From Zygnema cylindricum (taxonomy: Eukaryota; Streptophyta; Zygnematophyceae; Zygnematales; Zygnemataceae): 64,000 bases of DNA. The notes beneath the pieces were generated by a model that searched no databases, was not told the DNA's origin, and saw only the letters and a list, made by a program, of their open reading frames with translations. The number at the start of each line of letters is the position of its first letter. Position 1 is the first letter of the stretch. Positions 1-11,385 of this stretch are shown here, in pieces. The DNA is taken from assembly GCA_037447655.1 (NCBI GenBank), contig JBBHKE010003563.1:1-64000 (forward strand). Reading direction: 5' to 3'. A program made the translations under genes and the position numbers.

Positions 1-500
1 ACCTCTTATTAGTATCACCGTTAATTCTAATTGAACGTAAAACGAAAAAAAAACCGCTTATTAGGATACATGTTCATTTTAATTGGAGGTAATTAGCGAC
101 AAAAGTTGATCAGGCGCCGTCATAAGATTATCATTGGCCGTTGCCGAAAACACGTGGCATGTTTACCATCTACGCATTCCTAAAGTTGGTCGCGTTTCAT
201 AGATGACGTTAAAACAACCGATTGCCAGGGTTACGCGCCCCATTTTTTCCCATCATCTTTTAGCCGTACAACATGTAACCTGGAGGCGTTTCCATGGCGT
301 TATCAACAATACATCGACGGCGTAAGTTTTGAAATATTTTGGCAATTTGAACCAACTTTTACGTGATCCCGCTTATATTCCCGCGTTTTGAAAAAAAAAA
401 ATTCAAAGGCATGCTAAAGTTCAAAATTTGAGTTTTTAACGAAAATTTCAAAATGCTAAATCCCTCCATTATTACACAGCAAATTCACTTTCACTTGCAG
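1..500. other. AT-rich intergenic DNA, no gene seen
   Basis: No convincing coding potential. The first ~120 bases contain short phrases of the type 'attag..ttaattctaatt' that resemble the interior of the TA-flanked MITEs at 56.7-58.6 kb, so the window may begin inside a decayed member of that family. A TATA-like motif (tatataaa) lies at about 511-518, just upstream of the candidate exon at 642. Confidence 0.4.
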
Positions 501-641
501 CTCGTGTATTATATAAATGTATTTGTGATGAATGGCAACGACACTATCACTACTTCTTCCACATTTGCTTCGGTTGCCACTTTCTTCGTTTTCGGTTGCT
601 CCTATTTCTTATTTTTTAAGTGATATTAAGTGTTTGAAAGT

Positions 642-1012
642 ATGTGGATCCTTGATAGAATTTGGGGCGCCAACCCTGGTAATAACAACAACAATCCCTA
701 TAACGCTCAGGTTGAACAAGATGAGGAAAATGAGAGGAATGACAAGGAAAACGCATTTCCGAAAGAGGAAGAGAGTGAGGCAGAAGTCGAAACCTCGGTA
801 GACCCGGCGGCCATTGTGAAAGGGTTTTTTCCGTCTTTGGCCAATACAAGAGGACGTGTCTCCCACCGTAAAGTTCAACACGTGTCGACTAAGGCAACTT
901 GGATGCGAGTAATAAACTTGATGATGAATGATTGCGAAAATAACGGCTCATCTGAACTCATTCCATGGACAATAAAGAAGTTTCCCGAGCATTTTACCGA
1001 AGTGTACGGTAC
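642..1012 (+). pseudogene. Candidate first exon of the DDE transposase unit
   Basis: An open frame starts at ATG 642 and runs to about 1012, where a good 5' splice-site context (caagtaagc) follows. The product begins with a short aromatic segment, then an Asn run, a Glu/Asp/Lys-rich stretch, and a more globular C-terminal part ending in a Trp/Pro/Phe-rich motif (IPWTIKKFPEHFTEVYG). Motifs of this kind precede the DDE domain in multi-exon pogo-like transposases as I remember them, and a matching downstream exon (KAKRW motif) begins near 14578. The link to that pseudogene across 13 kb of inserted DNA is inference. It could instead be an unrelated hypothetical gene; no database search was possible. 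Confidence 0.35.
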
Positions 1013-1312
1013 AAGTAAGCCAATTCAAACAAACGTTCTCCCATTTATTAAATGATTTTGTTTCATCCTTCATTTTGTGTTGTTATTCACATCCACAATG
1101 AGTTGCTATATTATAATTTTGTTGTGCTTTTTAATTATTTGTACAGTATTATTTTGGAATGTTGCCTTTCTCTCTCAAACTATACACTGACTTCTCACTT
1201 CCTCTCCATTAGTGCGTGTTTTTCTATGTTGTCGACTAGTATGCATTGTTTTGTATTTGTTAGTATTATTATCCACGTGTCTTGCGATTTCCTTATGGCG
1301 ACGGTGTACTAG

Positions 1313-1640
1313 CGATGATGGGTCTTTGTCGCGGTGTATGGGACGACATCATGCCGTCGCTTCAATGATGGGTACGACAAAATAATTGAATAGATGAGGA
1401 TAGCTCGTTAGGTCGAAAGTGCGAATGACGAAAGACAGTGGTTCGTTGTTTCGACTAAACCACCAACGACATCATCAAACAATCCAGCGTTGGTATTATC
1501 GAATGTAATTGGCGGACGACGACGATGTTTCGTCGATTCACTATTAGGAAACTCGAATACAGTCGAACGCTCGACGACATTGTGTTGTCGCTTGAATGTC
1601 GGGTTATAAGACGTAGGACCGACGGTTTAATTTTCCTATT
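1313..1640. repeat. CGACGA/GTCGTC-rich subterminal-type repeats
   Basis: Dense short direct and inverted repeats of cgacga, gtcgc and gatgatggg. Similar composition returns at 14320-14470 and 16840-17235, on the other side of the copia insertions. Such arrays are typical of subterminal regions of DNA transposons. I could not find matching terminal inverted repeats, so the element boundaries are unknown. Confidence 0.35.
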
Positions 1641-1762
1641 GTGAACAGCGCACTACGTTTACAGTTGGACAACCTGAGTAAAGGCCTGAGTAAAAGTGCG
1701 TGTTTTAGGGCTTTTTTTGTCTACGTTGACTATAGATTTGTTTTATTCCTAATAACCAATAT

Positions 1763-2584
1763 TTGTTTTTCAATGGAGGGCGGTCGACGACCATTCAAAC
1801 GACTTCGTCTTGCCATTCGGCGGCGATATCCTCCACTACCAACGGCAATCGAGATGGGGGGTCATATACCTATAGGGGAGAACTTAGAGAGGAAAGGGAT
1901 GCAACCGGAGGAGTGTTGGGGAATAGGGTGGAACCGAAAGAGGGTGGTAGGGAAAGGGTTAGAATGGAGTTGGTTTTGAGGAAGGGGGGGGGGACGTGTG
2001 CTGAAATAGACGAGATGGAGGAAATAGAGGCGGTGGCGAAAGAAAGGACAGGAACGGGGAGGGTAGTAAGGGGAAGTGTGCCGGAGGGGGGGTTACTGGA
2101 TGAAGGGATTGGAGCGGACGAAGAAGGTTTCCGCGAAGTAGAAGGGGGTAAGGAAGTTGACGAAGAGTATGAACCGTAGGGAACTGTGTCAGACAAGCCT
2201 ATAAAGGAAGGGGAAGAGCTTACGTAAGAGGAGGAAGTACCAGAAGAAACCGAATCGTCAAACATTTCGGTGACAAAATACAACGACGATCCCTCAACCT
2301 CCGACTCGCAATTTTCGGAGAGCTCGGAGAGACGCATGGAGGAAAAATATGGTGACGAAGATGAGGTTGTTGCTTTTCCACCATCACCGAACCGTGATAA
2401 AGCTCTTGTGGCGGTACAAGGACCTCAAATTCCAACCGTGCGTGATGTGGTAATTCGAGAGGAAGAACTCGATTGGTTTTTCTCGCCTCCCATCGGAGAT
2501 GAGGCCATGGATGGCTTCCGACCAACGGCTGCCCATTATATCCTGGTCGAGGATTGGCCAGACTATTGGCGTTATGGGGAGGCT
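1763..2584 (+). pseudogene. Acidic ORF of unknown function, segment 1 (split by A-left)
   Basis: One reading frame runs through this segment with only two stops (TAG at 2177 and TAA at 2225). The product is very rich in Glu, Gly and Asp, then becomes more ordered with Trp/Phe/Tyr-rich stretches (EELDWFF, EDWPDYWRY). The frame is cut at 2584 by the LTR of element A-left and resumes in phase at 9278. No family is recognised. Its position between CGACGA-rich repeats and a DDE pseudogene suggests a second ORF of a DNA transposon, or a captured gene. The in-phase continuation across two retrotransposons shows this was one frame before insertion. Confidence 0.6.
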
Positions 2585-3652
2585 TGAAACTCTGAGACCT
2601 CCATAAGTCCTCAAAGTGGACAGCTTCCAAGAAGACTCTAGGATAACCCTGACCCCTTTGTGTTTCAGCAACAACAACCACCACCCTGGCAAACAAAAAC
2701 TCTGACCAATATCACCACTGTGAAGGCAAGACTCCCTTGGGTTGATAGCAAAAAGAAGCTTTGATTTTGCTCCACTGAGCAATAAGTTATGGAGGGTCAA
2801 AGTGGACCTTTTGTACAAAAGCTCTCTGGGAGAGAGGGTCCTCTCTCCTAATTTTTCTAAGTCCTATCTCTCTCACAAACTCTATCTACTGATGTACGGA
2901 GCCAATCAGATTACACTTCCGTACACAAAAGTACAGTTGTCGGTGTACTTTCTGTACGAACACTGTACGACATAGCCTAAATGTTGACACGTGGTATATC
3001 CGGATTCGCTCCCTTAATCCTCGGAGATGCCGCAATCCAATGTCATTCCGCCACGTGTCATCCGATGTGGTGATGACCAAAAACCGCCAAAATCCTCTTC
3101 AGCGATCTCGGCGTTTAATTCTGGCTGTCTGATTAAATTCACATTTAATCGTAGCCGTAATAAATACATACGTGGTATTCGTTTCGCTAAAGAAATAAAT
3201 GCGCGGTATTCATTTCTTATCCGTACTGTAATCCGTACTTTTACATTAATGGATCTATGTCTCCCGTAAACAGTTTCAGTTAAATGAATAATTCGACGTG
3301 TAAATGTTTAAGTAAATATCAAACCCTATAGTATGTAACTCTAGGTCTAGACTTAATAGATAAGGCAACCGGATACCGGCAGCTTACCGTCCAGCAGATA
3401 CCAGGTTCAAATCCTGGAGGCATAACATATTCTTTTAGTAAATAAACCCCTAATGGTAAATAAACTAATATTTATATCTCGTAAACTTCTACATAGCCTA
3501 GGTAGCCATGGCTCTAGCTTCCTCTCCAATTTCTCAGTGACTGCAACAAGTTTAAGAGTTGGAGAGAGAAGTTAGAGGTAGACTGCCTCGTCTTCTTTCT
3601 ATATTTCTATTTAGACCTAGAAAATACTTTAAAAGGACCATGAATTTCTACA
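2585..3652 (-). repeat. 3' LTR of element A-left
   Basis: A 1068-bp LTR with TG...CA ends (plus-strand view begins tgaaactc and ends tttctaca). The adjacent polypurine tract, read on the minus strand, ends in aaataaggggag. It contains the antisense tRNA-like cassette (3321-3436) and, near its U3 end, the module with agccatggct and cagtgactgcaacaag that is shared with other LTR families here. Confidence 0.9.
3321..3436 (+). ncRNA. tRNA-like Pol III-type cassette, antisense in LTR
   Basis: On the strand opposite to the retrotransposon: a TATA-like motif (ccctata, 3324-3330), an A-box-like stretch (tagacttaatagataaggc, about 3348-3366), a B box (ggttcaaatcc, 3404-3414, fits GWTCRANNC) inside a ccagg/cctgg stem, then TTTT at 3433-3436. 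This is the layout of a type 2 Pol III gene. Transcription is not shown. Confidence 0.45.
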
Positions 3653-3665
3653 CTCCCCTTATTTT

Positions 3666-6600
3666 CTAGTCAATTTTTAATTTTAGATCACACTTCTCCC
3701 TGCAAAAAATTAGCTTAGGGGAAGGCACAGGTTTGGTCATCATATCTGCTACCATCTCACTATCTGGTTGGTACTCTAAACTGATTATTTTGTTTTCTAC
3801 TTTCTCTCTAACAAAGCTGAGTCTAATGTCCATGTGTTTAGCTTTAAAATGATGTTTAGGATTGGCAAAAATAGCGATTGCTGCTTGATTATCACAAAAT
3901 ATTTTATGCACACCACTCTTAAGGTGACCAAGCTCACAAAGCAAAGACTTGACCCACATCAATTCTTTTACAGCAGAGCAAGAGGCCATATACTCAGCCT
4001 CCATGGTGGACTGAGCAATAACTTTTTGTTGTTTGCTACTCCAACAGCAAGCCCCATCACCCACATATAATACATATCCAGAATTGCATCTCCTATCGGA
4101 GCATCGCCATAACTGGCATCACTCCAAGTAGTGATGTCACTATTCTCCCCACCCAAATGCAACCATAGATCCCTAGTTCCTATCAAATATCTAAGGACTC
4201 TCTTAGCTGCCTCCTAATCCCTCTTAGATGGAGCATTTAGACCTCTAATTAGCACTCCTACAGCTGCAGCTAAATCCCGCCGGGTACAATTCATAAAATA
4301 GATTAGACTTCCCACTACTTGCCTGTAAGGAATAGTCTGCTTGAACTTCCCTTCTTCAGGAGTTATTTCCTCGTCTAAGACTATGACTCCTTCTTCCTCA
4401 CTCCCCTCACTTCCCTTTTTCAACTCCATTGGAATTGTAAAACTATTAGCTCTATCCATCTGAAATTTTTCAAGTATGTTCCTTATTGCTTCCTTTTGAG
4501 TCAATCTTATAATCTTTCTTTTTCGGTCTCTTTCTACTTGAATTCCCAAAATATATTTTGCTTCCCCCATATCCTTCAATTCAAATCTCCCTTTAAGATC
4601 GGTTTTCAGTTTATTAATTTTTTCCATTGATTTACTTAAAACAAGTAAATCATCAACATAAATTGCAATAAATATAAAACCTTCCTCATCTTCGAAAACA
4701 TAGATTGAGTGATCAGAGCTGATCCGGATATATCCCAGACCGGTAAGAAACTCATCAAGCTTCTTATTCCACTGTCCATGCGCTTGTTTCAAACCATAAA
4801 GAGATTTAATCAGCCGGCATACCTTACTCTCCTCTCCTTCCTCCACAAACCCTTCGGTTTGTCGCATGAAGATCTCCTCTTCCAATTCTCCATGCAAAAA
4901 GGTTGTCTTGCTGTCCATCAGGTGCACTTCCATGGCTTCCGCGGCTGCTAGAGTGAGAAGTATGCGGACGGAGGGAAATCTGACGACCGGGGGAAAAGTT
5001 TCCTTGTAGTCAATTCCCTCATTTTGTGTAAATCCCTTTGCCACTAATCTGGCCTTGTAGCGCTCAATTGTGTTATCTGGGTTCAATTTTAATTTGAAAA
5101 CCCACTTACAACCGATTGGTTTTCGGTTAGGTGGACAATCCACCAGCTCCCAAGTATCGGCTGCCATAATTGAGGCCATCTCCACATTGATGGCTGTCTT
5201 CCACCGGTTTCTTTCTAGACAAGTCATCGCCTCTCCATAAGTCTAAGGTTCATCTTGATGAGATAGTTTTGTTACCTTGTTATTAACCTGTTTTTCTTGC
5301 AATCTTTTGCTACTTCTCCTCCCCCCCTCAAAATCTGAGGCCGGAATAGATGGTTCTCGTGGATTCTTTCGAACAATCTCGGCTTCTCCCCTATCCCTTG
5401 ATTCCGAATCAATTTCCACCACGTCTTCCGCTTCGGGTAGAGTTGTCACTGGAGTTTCCACAGCCGAGTCCTTTTTCGGTCTGATTTGTACCTGCAAGAA
5501 TGTCATCTTCTCTAAAACCTGGATAGTTAGGAAGCTCAAAGTCATCGGAATTTTCTGACTCAAATCTGATTTTTACTAACTTTGTATATTTGAAGGGATC
5601 CACAGACTTTCCTTCATCCATAACTACTAGATGCTTTACTAAGATTATATCTTCCCTTTTTAGATCATAAACTCTATATCCTTTAACATCCTCATAATAT
5701 CCTAATAAGTATCCAGGTTTTCTTTTAGGATCTAGCTTCCAATTAGACCGATCTGTATCTAGACTGAATACTTGACTGGCGAAAACCTTTAAGTGAGATA
5801 TGTCTGGTTTCCGGCCTGTCCATCTCTCATAAGGTGTTTGATCTTTTATAGCTGAAGTAAGAACTCTATTTTTGAGGTAATTACCGCAGTTAATGGTTTT
5901 TGCCCAAAACCTTTTTCCTATCTTCTTATCTGACAACATACTTCTAGCACTATCACTTAGTGTTCTATTTAACCTTTCAGCTACCCCATTCTGTTCCGAG
6001 TTTTTCTGGAACTGTCTTTTGGTGTTGGACTCCATCTTCCCTCAAAAAATCCTCAAACTGGTTAGAAGTATACTCTCCACCATTGTCACTTCTTATTCTC
6101 TTGATTGGAGTTTCATGGAGTTTTTTCGCTCCATGCTTTATATTGTCTAAAAGAATCCTGAGCTTCGGACTTGTTTTTCAAAAAATACACCCGCGAATAC
6201 CGAGACCAATCATCAGTGATAGTCATCATAAATCTCTTCCCCCCCAGTGATGGCACTTTAGCCGGTCCCCAAATATAATGTGTGTACTAGATTTAGATTT
6301 TTTTCTCCGTTATAGGTGGTTGTTTTAGGAAAGGGTAATATGTGTGCTTTACCTTAAGCAAATCCACTACAATCACTTATATTATAACTCTGACTGAAAT
6401 GAATCCCTTCCACCACTCCCATCTTTTTCATCTCTCTTAACTTATCTAGATTCACATGCCCAAGCCTCTTATGCCACATCATAATATCATGAACACTAGC
6501 ATAATAAAGTTTCTTCGTTTCATTACTTAAAATCAGCTTAAGCATCCCATGGCTACCTTTCTCACCAATGAAAAACACATCCTCCTCAAAACTAGCAGTA

Positions 6601-7180
6601 AAGACTCCTTCCCTAGTGCTAGTAAAAAAAACCTTATCATCTAATACAGATGTAGAGATGAGGTTTTTGTTCAGCTCCCGAATAAACAATACATCGGAGA
6701 ATGTTACTATGTATGTCTTTCCTTCTACTAACACTTTCAGATCTACCGATCCTACAAGAGTAGTGGTGACTATCCTTCCATCCCCGTACTCTATCTCTAC
6801 GGTGGGAATCTTTCTTATCTTAGTGAACACGTGCCTATCCTTACACATGTGCATGGAGGCACCTGAATCTATAATCCAGCTTGCTTCACCTTTCAATCCA
6901 CCGTAAGCACATTTCTGCCTTTGTGGAATTTCGACCTCGTTTTTCGCCTCCAACTCCTCCTCCAAAAGGAGCTCATCGACCTCGTCCTCGGATTCCGCCT
7001 CATGTTCTGTGTCACAAGAGCCTTTTTCTTTCCTCTCGGGGTACCACCGGTCTGCCCCTCTTTTAACCAAAGCTCGGTTAGCTTAGCGCACTCTGCCATA
7101 TAGTGCCCCGGTTTCATACAAAAATGACATAAACCTTTGGGAGCCTTTGGTCCGAACTCGTCGGCCTGATTTTTCTGCTC
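3666..7180 (-). pseudogene. Decayed copia pol and gag C-terminus of A-left
   Basis: Read on the minus strand from high to low coordinates: gag zinc knuckle CHFCMKPGHYMAEC (about 7095-7136), aspartic protease motif DSGAS (about 6880), GAG-pre-integrase HKRLGH and CSG.A zinc motif (6400-6480) with an in-frame TAA replacing a Gln codon at 6354, integrase core and C-terminus (5409-6350, frameshifted), reverse transcriptase with an intact YVDD box (4214-5227), and RNase H ending near 3666. The enzymes would mature Gag-Pol, copy RNA to cDNA and integrate it. This copy is broken by several stops and frameshifts. Confidence 0.88.
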
Positions 7181-7185
7181 CCTTC

Positions 7186-7922
7186 TGTTGTTTTTAGAAA
7201 GCTTTAGTCCTCTTTATGCCTCAGCTGTGAGAGAGAGCTGTTCAGGACTTAAGCTATTTTTGGTTGAGTTCGGTTCAGTACTTACGAAATTAGTGTGACA
7301 GTGAAGTAGGGAGTTCACGGTTCATTCACACTTGGGACACGTGTCGTCACTTGGGAGAATGCGTGAGTATGTCCTCCGTGGACGTACGGAAATTCGGAAG
7401 GACCACTGGACTTCGTGAAGTCAATTCTACGGTGCCAAATCCTCTAATCGGACCGCTGACAGCCGCCGCCAACAAATAGTGACGAGGCGTGACTAGATCA
7501 TTATCACTTTACGTTGTCTGAACTTCGGTGTAAATATTTGTGATAGAATGTTAGATGTACGGCTGGAATGCCTCCGTACAGCTTAGTGTAGTTTCGGTGT
7601 ATAAAAGTAGGACTTAGTGAATTTGATTTTTAGGAACAAATGATATGAAAACTGTACACTCAGTTTTATGTAATTTCATTTCTACATATCTCACAGATTT
7701 GTCAGCGGAATTGATTGAAATTTTGTGTGTGTGTTCCTTTTTATGTTATCTACGTTGTGGCAAATTTTCAGGACGTTTTGAGCGTCTTTCTGAAAGTTAT
7801 CTTCTGTCAAAGTTGCTGTTCAGCCATCGGTATTTGTTGAAGCATCCTCTCTTGATTTGTTCTACGATGACTACTGCTGCATCTTCTTCATCTTCAGTAC
7901 CAACACTTGTCTCAGAACAACA
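7186..7922 (+). mobile_element. Solo LTR H inserted in gag of A-left
   Basis: A 737-bp insertion with termini TGTTGT...ACAACA and a perfect 5-bp target duplication ccttc (7181-7185 and 7923-7927). It interrupts gag exactly where the A-right copy is continuous. It has no internal coding region, so it is a solo LTR left by LTR-LTR recombination. A plus-strand TATA box (tataaaag, about 7601) suggests plus orientation. A short in-frame Ser-rich ATG run near 7867 may be the gag start of its parent, because gag starts inside the LTR in the other elements here. It is unlike LTRs A, B and E. Confidence 0.85.
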
Positions 7923-7927
7923 CCTTC

Positions 7928-8717
7928 CCCCATAGTTTCCGACCGGTTTCCGAGAATCCTTGTTCCTCCAATCGGTCGAAGTTCCTAAGGCTTGGCCACT
8001 CTTTCCTCCCCTTCAGATCTCAATCGTATTCTCCCGAACGAGAATCATCCCTACCACTGAGTTCCATATCCACCTTGAGTCCGGCAAGTCCTGGACACGG
8101 TTGACTATGTTTTCGAACTCATCGGGTAACGTCATCAGTAAAAAGTTAACCTTTTCTTTTTCACTAAAAAAATATCCCGCACTCTTTAGCTCCATGAAGA
8201 GTGTAGCAAGCTCATTGTAAAAATCCAACATTTTTCCCCCTTTGTATACATATTCTTTAACTTTCTGATCAGCCAACTGTTGTTGCTGAATCGTACCACT
8301 TCGGTACATCTCTATGAGAGTCATCCACAGATCGGATGACCTTTCTAACTGCAAATGAGGACATGCAAGTCCTTCAGTAAGATGGCGTAGGATGAAGTGC
8401 TTTGCCGCCATATTGTTGAAATCCCAGGTTTGAGTATCATTATCCTCGTTCCTCGGAATATTTGACATTAATGCTGAACCAATTGCTATTGGTGTGGTCG
8501 TCTCCTTCTCCACTCCTTTGTCCACCACCTCTCCTTCTTTTGTCTCCTCCGTTGAAGATGGACCTGCTTTCTTTGTGAATCTGCTTCCTTCAAACCCTGG
8601 AGGAATTCCAAGACTTGATGGACGCCCCAATCGTCCACTCACTATCCCCCAAAACCTTTTTTCGCATAGAGCTCCTATCATCATACTTTCCCAGTATATG
8701 AAGCCAGTTCCATTAAA
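7928..8717 (-). pseudogene. gag (N-terminal and central part) of A-left
   Basis: Copia-type Gag (UBN2-like capsid region) on the minus strand. It begins abruptly near 8717 with the FNGTGFIYWES motif that is normally preceded by the primer-binding site and start codon, both deleted here. Conserved LPDEFENIV and YKGGKML-type motifs follow, matching the Gag of element B. The frame is then broken by solo LTR H. The upstream frame reads into LTR sequence at the deletion junction. Confidence 0.8.
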
Positions 8718-9277
8718 TCCTCTTCTGCAATCTCGGCGTTTAATTCCGGCCGTCCGATTAAATTCACATTTAATTATAGCCGTAATAAATACATACGCGG
8801 TATTCCTTTGGCTAAAGAAATAAATGCGCATTATTCGTTTCTTATCCGTACTGTAATCCGTACTTTTACATTAATGGATCTTTCTCTCCCGTAAACAGTT
8901 TCAGTTAAATGAATAATCCTACGTGTAAATGTTTAAGTAAATATCAAACCCTATAGTACGTAACACTACGCCTAGACTTAACGGATAAGGCTACCGGCTG
9001 CCGGCAGCTTACTGTCCGGCAAGTACCAGGATCAAATCTTAGAGGCATCACATATTCTTTTGGTAAATAAACCCCTAATGGTAAATAACCTAATATTTAT
9101 ATCCCGTAAACTTTTGGATAGCCTAGGTAGCCATAGCTCTAGCTTCCTCTCCAATTTCTCAGTGACTGCGACAAGTTTAAGAGTTGGAGAGAGAAGTTAG
9201 AGGTAGACTGCCTCAGCTTCTTTCTGTATTTCTATTTCGACCTAGAAAATACTTTAAAAAGACCATTAATTTTTACA
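8718..9277 (-). repeat. Truncated 5' LTR of element A-left
   Basis: Homologous to positions about 3090-3652 of the 3' LTR. About 505 bp of the primer-binding-site side are missing, with short microhomology (aaatcc) at the junction. It ends in tttttaca at 9277, followed by the target duplication. It carries a second copy of the antisense tRNA-like cassette (TATA-like 8948-8953, A-box region 8973-8992, B-box-like 9029-9039, TTTT 9058-9061). Confidence 0.85.
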
Positions 9278-9353
9278 AGGCACGGCCTATTGACTGGTGG
9301 TTGAACCCTGTCTTGGAAATTCTCGACATCCCTCCGGATGTCTTCGCCCACCC
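9278..9353 (+). pseudogene. Acidic ORF of unknown function, segment 2
   Basis: A 76-bp island of host sequence between elements A-left and E. After discounting the target duplications it continues the frame from 2584 without a stop, giving a Trp/Pro/Leu-rich stretch (PIDWWLNPVLEILDIPPDVF), and the frame resumes after 13624. It proves that both copia elements landed in the same open frame. Confidence 0.65.
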
Positions 9354-10534
9354 TGAAACTCTGAGACCTCCATTGGCCCTCAGAGTAGGCAGATCCAAAA
9401 GAAGCTAATCTAGATAGTGCCGACTCTAAGTTGATATAAACCCAAATAACTGACCCTTTGACAATCAGAACCCCAATATATATTCACCCCTGTGAAATAA
9501 CACTTTCTGTGTTCTCAGTTTCACCACAGAATGCAAAGTTTGAATATGAGATTTGGACACATTCACCCACTATGACTTTCCCTTAGAAATGCAGCCACCC
9601 TGGCAGACAAAAACTCTGACCGGCTACACCCGTGTGTAGCCTGGACTCCCCTAAGTCCGCGCGAAAAGAATAACTGAAAATGGTCAAGTAAATTGATAGT
9701 TATGGCTGCCCAAAGTTAGCCATTTTATATAAGATGCTCTCTGGGAGAGGCGACTACCTACTCGAAATTTTGTAAATCCTATCTCTCCTCTAAGACTCTA
9801 TCTATTGACGCACGGCACCAATCAAAATACTGTGTTGTACAGAAAAGTACAGGTGTCGATGTACTTTTTGTACGACCATTGTACGACATGGCCAAAATGT
9901 CGACACATGTCGTCTCCAGATTTGTTCACGTAATCCTCAGAGATGCCGCGATCCAATGTCATTTTGCCACGTGTCATCCTATGTGGCGATGACCGCAAAC
10001 CGCCGAAATCTTCTTCCGCGATCTCGACATCCTTTTCTGGCCGTCCGATCAAAACAAGTTTTTGTTCGTAGCCGTCATAAATACGTGCGCGGTATTTGTT
10101 TCGCGTTCGAAACAAATGCCGGAATCCGTTTCATATACATTAAACCGTACTCCGTACTTTTTATAACTGTATCTATGCATTACGTATTTATTTCCAGTTA
10201 AATGAACAAGTCTACGTGTAACTAAATAAATAATTATCAAACCCTATATATCTTAACACTAGCGCTAGACTAAACGGTTAAAGCATCCGATTGTATGTGA
10301 TTGACGGACGGCAGGTACCAGGATCAATTCCTGGGTCCGTCAAATAACTTTTGGTAAGTCTACCTAATTTACCTCCTGTCTTCACTAGAGAGCTTAGGCA
10401 GCCATGGCTCTAGCTCCCTATCCAGCCTTCAGTGACTACAACAAGTGTGGGGGCTTGGAGAGGGGAGTTAGAGGCAGACTGCCTCTGCCTTTTTCTATCC
10501 TATTACAAACCTAGAAAAAACACAAATATCAACA
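9354..10534 (-). repeat. 3' LTR of element E
   Basis: 1181 bp, beginning tgaaactctgag and ending aatatcaaca in plus view. The plus-strand sequence ctccccttattttctagtc right after it is the polypurine tract. Its U5-side sequence resembles LTR F; it shares the U3 module (agccatggct, gactacaacaagt) and the antisense tRNA-like cassette with families A, B and F. Confidence 0.9.
10241..10352 (+). ncRNA. tRNA-like Pol III-type cassette, antisense in LTR E (left)
   Basis: TATA-like ccctatata (10242-10250), A-box-like tagactaaacggttaaagc (about 10266-10284), a B-box-like arm with stem ccagg/cctgg (10317-10333) enclosed by a second perfect stem gacggac/gtccgtc, and TTTT at 10349-10352. The two nested stems look like a T-arm on an extended helix. 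The right LTR carries the same unit at 13331-13442. Confidence 0.45.
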
Positions 10535-10629
10535 CTCCCCTTATTTTCTAGTCTATTTTCCTTTCAACTCCAAAATTTCAACTCAAAACACACAAAAAAA
10601 ACCAAAATTTTCCCTCCCAAATTTTATTT

Positions 10630-11385
10630 TTATTTTCTTTTCCTTTTCCTTTTCTTTTTATAAACCTTTATGACAATACCCTTACATTTTAAAAGGTTCA
10701 TTAGATGAGCTGAAATAAAAATTCCATCTTGTTGATCACATATTTTATTAAGCATCGCAATTTTTATAACCCCGAGCAAAGATTTTATCCACCTCATCAC
10801 TTTTTCATCCACACACAACCCGATTTCTCTCTTGCAATCCAAACAGCCAGCCCCATCTCCAATCTGCAACATATATCCAGATGTTAACCCTTTTACAGGC
10901 ACACTTTCATAAATACCATCACTCCCTTTAGCGATGTCAAACCCATTACCCGCAAAAATTAAACTTTCCTCACTCTCTCCCATGGATTTCTTTCCGCTAT
11001 CAGTTTCTGTTTTAATTCCCAATAAATATTTCTTCTCCCCTAAACCTTTAATCAAATATTTCTCTTCTCCCCTATCCTCTAAAACCCCCTCTAGAATTAA
11101 TTCTCCCCTTTCCTCGGATTCCGTTGAAGTCTCCTTTTCCGACCAGATTTCAGTTTCCCTATTATCTATAAAATTATCCTCATTAATTTTATCTTTCCCG
11201 TTTTCACTTATGGATCCTAGATCTGACTTTCTCATCTCTAAGTCATACACTCTACACTCCTCGACATCCTCAAGTACCTCCTCTCTCTTTACTTCCCTTA
11301 TACCTCCAAAAGCACACTGTTGCCTTCGTGCAATTTTTGTGTACTTTTCTCTCTTCCCCATTCTACCGATGTGAAGAAGCTCCAA
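10630..11385 (-). CDS. Condensed mosaic pol remnant ORF of element E
   Basis: An uninterrupted 251-residue frame of short pieces of copia pol in the normal order with the intervening domains missing. It starts at the gag C-terminal RRQ.CAFGGIRE motif, then has an integrase C-terminal RVYDL-like piece, an RT piece (GEKKYLLGIKTE, cf. GEAKYILGIQME in B), and RNase H pieces (LTSGYMLQIGDGAGC and CDQQDGIFI, cf. CTSGYVLYVGEGACC and CDNQAAIAI). There is no DSG protease triad, no integrase DDE and no YVDD. The C-terminus is a Lys/Arg run. Staying open after such deletions is unusual, but chance cannot be excluded. It overlaps the gag frame by 88 nt. Confidence 0.6.
   Translation of the reverse strand: MELLHIGRMGKREKYTKIARRQQCAFGGIREVKREEVLEDVEECRVYDLEMRKSDLGSISENGKDKINEDNFIDNRETEIWSEKETSTESEERGELILEGVLEDRGEEKYLIKGLGEKKYLLGIKTETDSGKKSMGESEESLIFAGNGFDIAKGSDGIYESVPVKGLTSGYMLQIGDGAGCLDCKREIGLCVDEKVMRWIKSLLGVIKIAMLNKICDQQDGIFISAHLMNLLKCKGIVIKVYKKKRKRKRK

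Larger units (their letters stand above)
2585..9277 (-). mobile_element. Ty1/copia element A-left (decayed, minus strand)
   Basis: LTR retrotransposon in copia order (gag, protease, integrase, RT, RNase H) on the minus strand. The 3' LTR (2585-3652) is complete. The 5' LTR (8718-9277) has lost about 505 bp of R/U5-side sequence together with the primer-binding site and the gag start, so the copy cannot be reverse transcribed as it stands. Flanks aggct (2580-2584) and aggca (9278-9282) are a near-perfect 5-bp target duplication. Solo LTR H lies inside gag. Coding frames carry stops and frameshifts. It is the same family as A-right. Confidence 0.9.

Noticed and set aside
7186-7922. Host promoter or gene inside A-left (TATA box and ORFs)
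   Set aside because: The segment has TG..CA ends and a 5-bp target duplication, so the TATA box belongs to solo LTR H.
9822-10240. ~97-codon frames in both LTRs of E
   Set aside because: LTR sequence read through; similarity between copies is due to LTR duplication and the frames are not kept in LTRs A, B or F.
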